This document shows positions 11,580-20,899 of a DNA stretch of 64,000 nucleotides, one piece after another; positions within the stretch are counted from its first letter, which is position 1; every line of letters starts with the position of its first letter. The notes under the pieces are model-generated. The model saw only the letters and a list, made by a program, of their open reading frames with translations, ran no database searches and was not told the DNA's origin. The translations under genes and the position numbers were made by a program. The DNA comes from Paraescarpia echinospica (Eukaryota > Annelida > Polychaeta > Sabellida > Siboglinidae): contig CM034542.1 in assembly GCA_020002185.1 (NCBI GenBank), forward strand, positions 57,357,516-57,421,515. Direction: 5' to 3'.

Positions 11580-11700
11580 CCACTCTATATGCGTCAACTC
11601 TTTGGCGGTAGCTTTGAGTGTCCCACAGAACTCTATCCACTCAGCTTTCGGCGCGTCGTCGAGTTCCACGTGGAACGGGTTGGCAAATAAGGCAACTCCT
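11580..11700 (-). pseudogene. hAT transposase C-terminal relic (downstream part)
   Basis: The minus strand reads ALFANPFHVELDDAPKAEWI, followed by FCGTLKATAKE. In hAT proteins of the GTF2IRD2/ZBED5 type this block reads LFxNPFxVDVExxPxxxQMELIDLQ. Stops occur on both sides. The upstream part of the same relic lies at 18490-18730, beyond the nested element. Confidence 0.55.
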
Positions 11701-12307
11701 CACTGCGAGTGCTAAGATCGGAAAGACAATCCGCTTTCCGTTTGTCAGTTGTGTCTCAGACAGCAGCAACGTGATCTCGGAAGCGGAAACAAATTGGAAA
11801 ATCTAATTGATGAAATGTTCTCGCATATTAGTCTCAGCAACGAACGATTTAGGTTGGACAAAATGTTAACAAAGCTTTCTCACCTGAAATGGGTTCATTG
11901 GTGGTATGTCTCACCACCAAAAAAATCCCACCCGAATCCACCCACGGTAAAACCTCATTTTGGCTCAAATCCAAGATGACCAACATTATACAGGGCCTAA
12001 TATTCAAATGGACATAATTTTTTAACTAAGAACATGAAAACACGTTTGAGGTGCCATGTCCAACTAACTTTAGGATGTCCATTCGTTTGGTTACACAATG
12101 GATGTCGTTAGAGGTCAAGGTCATGCGATAAGGTCAAGGTCAAGACAAAATTTGATAAAATAATCTGGAAAATAAGCTGGATTCGGACCAAAGTGGCATG
12201 ACTTTGCAACTAAATGAAGTTAAAAACACATATTTAGGTGTCATTGCAACCAAGTTTACTAAGCCTAATAATGTATACCACATTTTACAGGTAATTATAG
12301 TTCAAAG

Positions 12308-13363
12308 TCACGTTCCAGTGTCATCATCATCCTGGCTCCCCACTTGTGTCACATTCATGCATGTGATGCCCTTGCACTGGCTATATGCTGGTGTGCACTG
12401 CAGTCCATTCTTACGGCAGGTGCACGTTTTCTTATCGCAGTGACTACCGCAATTGCATCGAATTATCTTGAGGGGTAGCTCTGGTGCTGTAGGCTGAGAC
12501 ATTCTGATAGGCTTGAGACTACCAGAAGATGCTACGCAACTCCAAAGCTCAGGGGAGATATCGTTGCCACGCCATCCCTGCACCTGATGATATGTCCGAT
12601 GGCTATGGAAGGCGGCTGCACCATTCGTTGGCGGAAGCTTCTCCGGAGACACGTATTGTGTAGAAGTAGCTACCTTCAGCAGGAACTTCGCTACCCGTGC
12701 AGAGTTGAGGCTTAGTGGTGTGGTGCACCCGTACATCACCAGCAGGGCATCCTCTCCTGCCTTTTCGATGTCCTCTTTCGGGGAAGATGGAGACATGAAG
12801 ACGGAGGTGGACTTTTTCAGTGCTACATACTTCATGAGAACGGTCACTTTGCCAATTCCATATGGCCTTGACGTGGTATCACACCCACTGAGAGCGTGCA
12901 GAAAGAGTAGAGCGTCTGAGAAGGCTGGTTCCAGATTATTCTTCAATGTAGTGATGCATACCGTCTATTTTGTTGTCACCATGTACAGGTTATCACTTTT
13001 ATCTGTGGCATCAGCATGACGTATTGCGAGTTGAACTACGTATGGATCTTCTGCGACAACAGCTGTTGGCGTTTTGATCCCATAAAGGCATGCCAACATA
13101 CAGATTTTGTAGTCAGCATCCCCTTCTGCGTGCTGAACTGTGATGTCTGCTTTGACCATATGCTCTGCAAGGAGGTTGATGAGGGTCTGCGTGTTTGACG
13201 TGTTGGCAAGGAAAGCTTTTTTACTCATGGTTAAACGCATTTCTGCGGACAATGATACTGAAGCACCAACGTCGTTCCCTGTCCTACGACGATGGGCTTC
13301 GTCCTTAGTGCTGGAGCCGTGATATCCGTCAAACACAACCAACGTGCACATGGTTATTAACAA
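12308..13363 (-). pseudogene. PIN/XPG-like nuclease domain plus CXC-type cysteine-rich tail
   Basis: One frame is open from 13363 to 12308 except for a single TAG at 12965-12967. It encodes a PIN/XPG-like segment: VVFDGYHGSSTKDEAHRRR (N-terminal acidic residue in FDGY), a later AEGDADYKIC acidic motif, and VAEDPYVVQLA, where the decayed copy at 1.5 kb has GEDTDLLVL. After the stop comes HALSGCDTTSRPYGIGK, a signature of a large, poorly described invertebrate family, then W-rich sequence. The cysteine-rich end (CNCGSHCDKKTCTCRKNGLQ, then C-x5-C-x4-C) resembles the Tesmin/TSO1 CXC zinc-binding domain. In this copy one PIN acid position reads DPY instead of DTD, so catalysis may be lost. The N-terminal exon is at 13482-14205. 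Nuclease activity is an inference. Confidence 0.6.
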
Positions 13364-13481
13364 ATGTTGGCTTGTAGGTACACACGGTTCTTTATATATT
13401 TATATTGCAGTGTGAGGTCATTTATTCTGATGTGAAATTATGTGATAATTAATACTGGGTTCCTCGGAAAATGAAAACTAC

Positions 13482-14205
13482 CTGTAAGATCCGGCATGGA
13501 AAATTGGACAGCTACAGATGTAGATATGACGTTGAGAGCGCTGTCAATAAGGAAGTAGCCACGCACCGCACGGGTGACAGCTCTTCCACTCACCATCTGG
13601 TCGACAGATCCCTCAGCATTGACCTGCGCTAGCATCTCTTTCAGGCCAGACCCAGCCATGATGGACCCGATCGCACCAAGTAGGTTGATGATAGATTGCG
13701 CATCGAAATCCAAATTACGGGGAGACATAACGTATTGGAAGCACCTACGATGATAAATGGCCTCCTCTGTTGGTAGATCGTTAATGCATGCGAGTCTATG
13801 TGAGACAGCATCAGCCCACCCATCTGCTTGTTTTTCACGACGTTCGGCACACCTTTTTGTCATAGTCTCTTTCACATGGAGGAGCATGACATGACTGAAT
13901 TCGTATTCGAGATTGTTGGGGTATCTTTTGGCCTTCTCTTGATCAACATACATTCCACAGTCAGTATGGAAAGATAACATCAGATCGGAGTTTCTGGGCT
14001 GAGACAGATTCACCACCTTGTTTACATTTACGCATCTGTTCGTATCGTGTGACATTTGTCTGGTTTCTGCGACGCGTCTCGTGCACAATATTTTTTCTTT
14101 TTCGTCAAATGAACAAAAAGGGATGTGGTTGTCCGGATTTTGTTCTTTGTGTTTCAGAGTAAACCCGTTGATCACAGCAATACCTTTGCGTCCCCCAGAA
14201 CTCAT
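13482..14205 (-). CDS. N-terminal exon of the PIN/CXC transposon-borne protein
   Basis: The exon opens with ATG at 14205 (MSSGGRKG) and stays open for 241 codons to a plausible donor CTTACAG|GTAGTT at 13482/13481. It is lysine- and histidine-containing, with scattered cysteines and an EAIYHRRCFQYVM motif that looks like the E-x-x-YH-x-x-C motif of this family's N-terminus, possibly a zinc site. There is no signal peptide or membrane segment. The phase of the donor (1) does not agree with the simplest acceptor before 13363, so either a short exon is missing or the boundary differs. No function can be stated for this half. Confidence 0.5.
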
Positions 14206-14459
14206 AATTAATTTATATAAATACGATACATATACAATAAATAACGTAAGTAATAGATAAGGTCGGTAGAATCCCATTGAGATATATAATATCGCACGCA
14301 TAATCTTTCACAATGAATGTTATATTCTCCTCAAACAGTAAACAAATGGCATCTGGACTAGCCGATGACGTCGCATCCACATTTCTGAAACAAACAAATG
14401 ACATCATGATTAAGATTTAAAAACACTTTGGAAACTATTTCAGCATAATATTGTATTGT

Positions 14460-17400
14460 ATTGATTCAGGTTCCAACATGTCCAGTGGACCCAGTAACAG
14501 GACTGATAACTGAAACAATACGTATAAATAATAAAACAATAATAGAATAATAAAAACAATAAGAACAATAAGGACATAAAAACCACACAATATCAACATC
14601 AAATATACCAGGCAAACATCTGTTATACATAGAAATGTCTTTGAATTGAATATCTAAATGGTTCAGCTCCTGAATATGTATCACAAGTTGGATCATTTAA
14701 ATACAATGTGTTGAAAGTAGTCATACATCTATACAAAACACAGTATTTTCTAATGTTGATTCTGCTATTGGAAACTCTAAAAGGGATGTAGTTTCGTAGA
14801 GATCGTGAAGGACAGTGAAATTGGATAGCCCCTACCAGATACGACGAGTCTGGTTGGGAGTGCACACACTTGTGTAAAAACATAAGATCTGCAACTTGCC
14901 TACGATGTTGAATGGAAGGTAGTCTAAAATTATGGCAAAGCAAAACTGTCAGAGGAGTACTGTATTTTGGATTTGTAACATAGATATTTAATTAATTTCT
15001 TTTGAACTCGTTCCATTTTGTCAATAAACGTACGTTGCCAGGGATTCCAGATAACACTGCAATACTCCAACTGGCTTCTGACTAGAGATATATACAAAGA
15101 TCGCAAAGCCTGTACATAGGTAAATGTTGTGCAAACGCGCTTAATAAAACCACTCATCTTAAAAGCTTTACAAACACAACGATTAATATGATCTTTAAAA
15201 GTCAAATTGTCGGTCAATGTGATACCGAGATCTTTGACAGCGGTGACCTTGGGCAGAGACTGGCTTAAAATCGTGTAGTCATAGGATATACGTTTCTTTT
15301 TGTTAGTGAATGACATTATGCAGCATTTCTCAACGTTAAGTTTAAGGTGCCATGTCTCACACCAAAGACATACACTGTCCAGATCCTTCTGCACCAACTG
15401 ACAATCGGTCACCGACGTAATTTCTTTAAACAATTTGGAATCATCAGCATACAATGACATTTCACATGAATCAACATGATTAGTAAGATCGTTAATATAC
15501 AAGATAAACAGAAGTGGTCCAATTTGTGAACCTTGTGGTACACCAGACAACACTGGCTTCCAGTCAGATGTTTTGCCTTCGAGGACAACGCGTTGTTTTC
15601 GGTTGACAAGGTAAGACTGCAACCACTCTATGCATTGCCCGGAATAGCCATATGTTCTAAGCTTGTGAATTAACAATGGATGGCATACCGAATCAAAGGC
15701 TTTACTAAAATCCAAATAAACAGAATCAACCTGTTTCTTGTTGTCAATAGAAATGGCGTTCAAGTAACAAGCTAGAGTATATACTGTATTTCTATACCTC
15801 ACAAATCCGTGTTGGCTGCCCGAAATTGTGTTACGCACATGTTCATACAATGAGTCGCACACGACTTTCTCAAAAACACATTTCGTTTATCTTCCTTCTT
15901 ATACACAGGAACAACATTTGCTCTTTTAAAACAAGTTGGAAAAGTTCCACAGTTTAAGGACATATTAAAAAGCAGCACATTCCCTAAGAATTACACCTGA
16001 TATATTGTCAGGACCACATGCTTTGTTTACATCGGTAGTTCTTAGTACTCCGATGATATCATCATAAGACACATTGATATTAGTCATTGAGTCGGATTGA
16101 TAGGAGGGAATAATTGAATAAACATGGTTATCTACTAATGTAAAGACAGATTCGAAGAGGTCAGAAAATAGTTCTGCTATGTCAGCTGGACTGTCTGCCT
16201 CAGTGCCTTTATATACCATTGAGTTAGGAAGTTTTATATTAGCTTGTTCGCTTTTGGCAAAACTGACGTTTGGTGTTTTGTTTGACGGACTTTTCAATTT
16301 CCGATATGTAGTCACAATACCTTTCTCTCTTAAGTTTCTTAAAAGTGGTTCGTAGTTCAGAAAATACTTGGTAATCAGATAACGAATTTGAGCGTTTCCA
16401 TGCTTTGTGTGCGGTGTCTTTCTCGTTCAAGGTTGCGATCATATCGTTATCATACCATACTGGGTATCTATGTCCACGAATGCACATACGAGGAACGCAA
16501 TCGTTTAAGGCAGCATACAAAATGTCATAAAATATATCAAAAATGTCGTCAATGTCAGTAGTGTCCGTGAGAAATGACCACGGGATACAAGACAATAGGT
16601 GTCTTAGGTGACTAAAGTCCGCTTTGCGATAGTTATAAACAAAATGTTTTTTTCTGCTTTGGTCGGTTGGCACATAACAGTTCACAATGTAGGACGTCGT
16701 GTGTGGATTTCACCGCCTTGTCTATTTTCTTAACATTACACTCTGCACCAACCACAAAGACAAGATCTAGTGTGTGCTTGTTGCACGTGTGGTCAGCGTT
16801 ACACTGCACAAGGCCGTATTCAGATAACATTTCAACACACAGTTCGGACTGTGGATTGGTCCATGAATGGGGCATGAGGCCTATTGTGTTGTTTGACGGT
16901 GTCCATTGAATGTTTGGACGATTGAAATCGCCCAAGAGTTACACAAAATCGTAGTCAGGGTTCATAGCTCTAGTGACTAGTTCCAGCGATTTGTCGAGCT
17001 CTGACCAAGTGTGCACTTCCGACCAGGTCGGGACGTAAACATACCTTAGGTACAGGCTTTGTTCCGTCAAGCGCGTTTGAGTCCATACTATTTCCAGATT
17101 AGTTTCCAGATCCAGCCTACGTTTGGAGTTGTATGTATTACTCACTGCAACCAAAGCACCACCGCCGCGACACTTGTTGTTTGCCACAACTGTGCTGTCT
17201 CTGTCTCTTCTGTATATGTTGTATGAATTTGGCAGTACCTCGTTGTCGAAAATACCCCCCCCCCCGCAGCCATGTTTCGGTTATCGCTATGAAGTTGTAG
17301 TCATGATCGCTAAAGAAAATGTTAAAGTCTTGTAATTTGCCGACGATGCTAGTAGTGTTCTGGTAAAAGAGTTTATGGGTTGAGCTAGGTCCGGGGTTGG

Positions 17401-17690
17401 GATTTTCATCCCCACTCAGCATAAGCAGAATCGGCAGAAGAGCCATCAAGATGAAACCGGCCGTCTCGCGTGTGACTCCGTCGACGCATGTCACCGCCGT
17501 GATGGAGACCCGACGACTTGTACATTCTTCGGGGACACAACACGAAACGAAACGAAGAGTGCAGCCACGCGTGACCTCGACACAGCAGTTCAGCTGGTGC
17601 AGGACAATAGCGATTGAGTCCTCGGTGGGCGATATTGGCAGCTTTTACAATAAAATCAATATATCAGTCTTTAAGACCACATAAAATCTG
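14460..17690 (-). mobile_element. Near full-length LINE with 2A-like N-terminal peptide, degenerate
   Basis: Reading down the minus strand: a 5' leader, an N-terminal hydrophobic segment and SGDENPNPGP (about 17390-17425), the endonuclease start (QNTTSIVGKLQDF, AITETWLRGG), a frameshift at the ten-C run (17255-17268), the rest of the endonuclease (NNKCRGGGALVAV; LLGDFNRPNIQW after an in-frame TAA at 16939), linker blocks at 16239-16685 and 15965-16315, then the RT domain at 14930-15862 and C-terminal part at 14623-14943. At least four frameshifts, one stop and small deletions near 15870-15970 make it inactive. The layout and the 2A-like leader fit CR1/L2/Rex-type LINEs. Confidence 0.85.
14930..15862 (-). 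pseudogene. Reverse transcriptase block of the 2A-type LINE
   Basis: A 310-codon open stretch covers most of the RT domain: SQHGFVRYRNT, VYLDFSKAFDSVCHPLLIHK, LSGVPQGSQIGPLLFILYIN, the catalytic LYADDSKLF, the thumb block (LNVEKCCIMSF, VKDLGITLTDNLTF) and the C-terminal LVRSQLEYCSVIWNP. Catalytic Asp residues of the D...YADD set are all present. The stretch is only one block of a broken ORF, so I call it a pseudogene. It would have primed cDNA synthesis at the target nick. Confidence 0.88.
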
Positions 17691-18489
17691 TATAAGACGT
17701 AATGTTGTAGACGCACTCACGTACCATTCACGTATTATGTAGCGCGTATGCAGCAGTTCAACGCTCGCTTCAGTAAATAGGATATAGTGCGGAACGAAAA
17801 ATGTTAACACATACACGTCGCCATTACGTCATGCATCCTTAGTAGGCACTTCAGTTGTAAATTAAATAGCAAGCATCATCTTAATTTTGGTGAAATTAAA
17901 AAAAAAGTAATGAAACTTCAACTCACCGTGGATAAGACGCCAGCAATGAATGCGGTAAATGACCTATAAAAGAACGCCACGACTTGTTGAAGCAAAACGC
18001 TACGTAGGTGCCACGTAAACGTAACGGCTTTGCGTGGAACGGCACGCGCGCACGGAAAATCTCGCGGTCAGCAAGTTTTGTTGAAGTGCCCATGTATAGT
18101 CAGAACAATAAAGTGATCGAAGTCAATAATTGGAAATGACACATCAAACGTATTTCTAGATCAATATACACCATTGTGGCCAAATTGTGATAAATTATGA
18201 CGTTGACCTTGACGTAATCACGTAACGACCTCCAAAAAGTGTCATCAAACGAATGGACATCATAAAGTTAGTTGGAAATGACACCTCAACCGTGTTTTTA
18301 TGTTGCTTAGTTCCAAAATTAGGTCCATTTGAATATTAGACCTTGTATAATGTCGGCCATCTTGGATTAGAGTCGAAAAAGAGGTTTTGCCGTGGATGGA
18401 TTCGGGTGGGGGGTTTTTTGGTGGTGAGACATACCACCAACGAACCCATTTCAAGTGAGAAAACTTTGTTAACATTTGTGTTCAACCTC

Positions 18490-18730
18490 TATGGACCGCG
18501 ATCACTTCGTTGCTGCGACTACATCCATTTGTGGGCTGCAAATTCTGGTACTTCGGTACCCTTCTGCTCCATGAACACCTAACGTCTCAGCTCATAGGGC
18601 TGATGTGCGGCGCAGCAGCTCTACGCAATAGAGTAGGTTATGGTATTGCGCAGTCATTTCAGCAAGAAGGTATTGCAACTGCTAGTGGTTGAGGCGACGA
18701 GCTCGACGACGATCAGTGTGTTCTGCATTT
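18490..18730 (-). pseudogene. hAT transposase relic (upstream part)
   Basis: The minus strand carries EMTAQYHNLLYCVE and, in another frame, MEQKGTEVPEFAAHKWM. They match the blocks AQYGDLLY...EVRWLSRG and FxExKGxxVPELxDxxW of GTF2IRD2/ZBED5-type hAT transposases, in the right order. It is interrupted at the KWM position by the long-inverted-repeat element; the C-terminal remainder is at 11580-11700. Confidence 0.5.
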
Positions 18731-19083
18731 TCATTTACTTGGCATTCAGGCTGTATTGGGGGATGACGGTGCAGCTCTTCCTACCATTCATGTTCATGGA
18801 TGTTGCAACTACTGTTGTCATTCCGCGGCCGCATTGTGGACATTTTCTGTTTTAGTCCGCGAGCCGCATAAAATAGCTCGCGGACCGCATTTGGCCCACG
18901 GGCCGCAGGTTGCCGGCTCCTGGTCTAGGGGGTACGTGCCCCCAGGCCCACCTGGTCACGGCTATGTTGTGTGCATTCGTGTATGATTGAATAAGGTACA
19001 CGGAAACCATAAATCCAGTTTTGCCCAGTATTGGAGACGTGCACACATACACTTATATTTATTTCCCGATCCCGTATACTCGC

Positions 19084-19208
19084 CTGTCGACCTCCTTCCT
19101 CTCGCCGCCGAATGCGACGACCGTTCGCACGGACGAGATGACCTCCTCGGCCACCGCGGCCGCCCGCGCATATGAGTCCAGCTCCTTACTCGTCATACCG
19201 GTCAACAT
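19084..19208 (-). CDS. ABCB1: ABCB1-like transporter exon 6 (intracellular loop 2)
   Basis: This 125-nt exon encodes residues 244-284 and the first part of 285: [20 protein letters not shown] then [21 protein letters not shown]. The EEVxxxxRTVxAFGGQ segment is the most conserved cytoplasmic helix of P-glycoprotein TMD1. The acceptor is GCATCTAG. The donor is ACAG|GCGAGT, a GC rather than GT donor. It is the only site that keeps the frame into exon 7 and gives an exon of 125 nt, the length I recall for the matching vertebrate exon. A GT-rich microsatellite lies just upstream in transcript sense. Confidence 0.92.
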
Positions 19209-19229
19209 CTAGATGCACGTCACTTTGTT

Positions 19230-19269
<40 letters not shown>

Positions 19270-19345
19270 GGTGTGCGTGCGTGCGTGTGCATGTGGGTGT
19301 GCGTGCGTGTGTGCTTGCGAGCGTGTGCGTATATGTTTGTGCGTG
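19230..19345. repeat. GT-rich microsatellite
   Basis: About 110 bp of (GT)n grading into GTGC variants, lying in the short intron between transporter exons 5 and 6. Confidence 0.9.
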
Positions 19346-19452
19346 CGTGAGTGCGTCGCTTTCATGTTTCACTTCGACTTCTCATTCTAGCAGTGTATAA
19401 TAAGGCTTGGTATTGCCTAAGTCTCCCTTGCATGCCTTCTGACACGACTCAC

Positions 19453-19624
19453 CTGGTTAAGGAAGACCCCGGATATGGCGAGGAAAGGAGTGATGCCGAA
19501 GATGACGAGGCATAGCTTCCAGCTGTAGTAGAAGCCGACGAAGAAGCCGGCGACGAAGGTCGTTATGTGTTGAAAGAAGAAGCCTATTTTGTCGCCCATC
19601 CCCTCCTCGAACTTGTTCACGTCA
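19453..19624 (-). CDS. ABCB1: ABCB1-like transporter exon 5 (TM3 and loop 1)
   Basis: This 172-nt exon encodes the end of residue 186 to residue 243: DVNKFEEGMGDKIGFFFQHI, then TTFVAGFFVGFYYSWKLCLV and a further hydrophobic stretch to LNQ. Vertebrate ABCB1 has DVSKINEGIGDKIGMFFQ at the same place. EGxGDKIG is the coupling helix of intracellular loop 1 and the hydrophobic part is TM3 to TM4. The acceptor is CTGTTAG|T at 19625/19624 and the donor CAG|GTGAGT at 19453/19452. Confidence 0.95.
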
Positions 19625-20323
19625 CTAACAGTGCAACGACAACAGTGAACACGTGAACATTAAAGGGAGCCTGTCAGTTCCTCTACACGAAATGACGTAC
19701 GTATTAATTTGTAACAAGAAGTCTGCTGTGTTGAACGTGGGAAAATGGGATACCATTTTAACATTAAAGGGTATTGCAGTTAACTCGGCCCGACTCGGCC
19801 GTATTGCCAATAAAGTTTCTTTTCAAAGTGAATGTTTTGTTTACTATTTGAACATGCTCCGGGGTCGAACCTTCCCAATTATGAAAGTTGTTATGGGTTT
19901 ACTAAACACAACTTGGTGGACAGCATACCGTCAAAAACTTAACAATGTTACATTAATTAATAAATGAACTCTGTCTACGACACTAAATAGACATAGGCAG
20001 AATACACAACTGACTGCATTACAGGGGCCTACTCTCGACAAAACAAGATGCTCGCTTAATGTTAAGGTAGATTTGATTATGTTATGTGCATTTGCTAAAT
20101 GTCAGTTATATATAGGCAGTATAGTTGGATTCAAGATGAGTAATTATTTATACGCCTTGAAATTCACCAGGTTTTTGAAGAATTAATCCCAGTAAAAGGA
20201 TACCTTGAGATATTGGTCTGGCGGTTGATTTCTGCATTACAGCCCAAACATGAAAACAGTGTGTACTACCGCCAGTGCGTTAGACTTGGCACCTACGTGT
20301 ACCAAAATAGTCGGAGTACTTAC
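19625..20323. other. ABCB1-like intron 4, nothing else recognised
   Basis: AT-rich intron. A 104-codon open frame at 19653-19967 on the plus strand has no recognisable domain, and I do not call it a gene. Confidence 0.6.
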
Positions 20324-20495
20324 TCAACCAGTCTGTTGTTGAACTGACGGACGTCTCGCATATCGAACCAACCAACGTCCTGATTGAGGATGGCCCATAG
20401 CAGCGCGTGACGCACGCGCCGCGCCTGGCGGGATGACGTCAGCAGCCAGCAACCCGTCTGAAGGGAGCCCGCGACCATCGCAACAACGCCGATAA
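20324..20495 (-). CDS. ABCB1: ABCB1-like transporter exon 4 (TM2)
   Basis: This 172-nt exon encodes about residues 129-186. The hydrophobic IGVVAMVAGSLQTGCWLLTS is TM2. RQARRVRHALLWAILNQDVG and WFDMRDVRQFNNRLV follow, matching [23 protein letters not shown] in vertebrate ABCB1. The acceptor is CGCTGCAG|TT, the donor GTTGA|GTAAGT (20324/20323). The split Asp codon (GA|T) joins in frame to exon 5. Confidence 0.95.
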
Positions 20496-20899
20496 CTGCA
20501 GCGATAAAAAGGTAATGTAAGTTCTTATATAGCGCAGCATCCAGTACTTAGAACTGCTCGCTGTACACTTTGTTGATAATGGCATAAGACCACAATTAGT
20601 GCCCGTCCATCATGGACGAGTCCCTTGGAAATAACGTTTTCGTGTGATGTGTGAATTGTTTAGCACTTTTTCATGGGCCACGTTCGAACAGCGACATAAT
20701 ATAAAAGAACAAATAAGACTGAACAGAGAAGGCAATACGGACCAATGTATCTAGGTACGAAATGAAGAAAATAAAAACACATGAAGCAAGAAGGAAATGA
20801 TAATTTCATTAGCTCGAACAACATCGAAAAACTGTACAAATTATGCAGTCATACACACAACTACTGAGATGTAAAATATACTATAACACTTAACATATA

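Larger units (their letters stand above)
11838..18523. mobile_element. DNA transposon with ~400-bp terminal inverted repeats carrying a PIN/CXC gene
   Basis: Sequence at about 11838-12255 is an inverted copy of about 18115-18523. Shared stretches include GTTAACAAAG, GGTGGTATGTCTCACCACCA, CACCCGAATCCA, TATTCAAATGGAC and GATGTCCATTCGTTTG. The repeats contain internal direct subrepeats (an AAAACACRTTT...GGTGYCAT unit occurs twice). Between them lie the PIN/CXC-type gene (12308-14205, minus) and a LINE (14460-17690, minus) that is probably a later insertion. The whole splits a hAT transposase relic, which confirms it inserted as a unit. The outer edges seem to be TAGTCKCAGCAACG, but I could not fix a target-site duplication. 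A gene plus long inverted repeats plus a second decayed copy at 1.3-2.1 kb suggests a self-mobilising element. The superfamily is not established. Confidence 0.65.
10972..18922 (-). mobile_element. hAT-like DNA transposon with 8-bp TSD, itself interrupted
   Basis: The left end reads CAGGGGCCGTCAACCTTTCT and the reverse complement of the right end reads CAGGAGCCGGCAACCTGCGG, the classic hAT terminus. The flanks are GTCTAGGT (10964-10971) and GTCTAGGG (18923-18930), an 8-bp target duplication with one mismatch. Inner sequence near both ends is also inverted (GCGGGCCGC / GCGGTCCGC). Without the element nested in it (about 11.84-18.52 kb) it would be only about 1.3 kb. What remains is a decayed C-terminal part of a GTF2IRD2/ZBED5-type hAT transposase on the minus strand. 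It lies in the first-domain intron between ABCB1 exons 6 and 7. Confidence 0.8.

Noticed and set aside
19653..19967. 104-codon plus-strand frame
   Set aside because: Intronic, opposite to the transporter, with no motif; likely chance.
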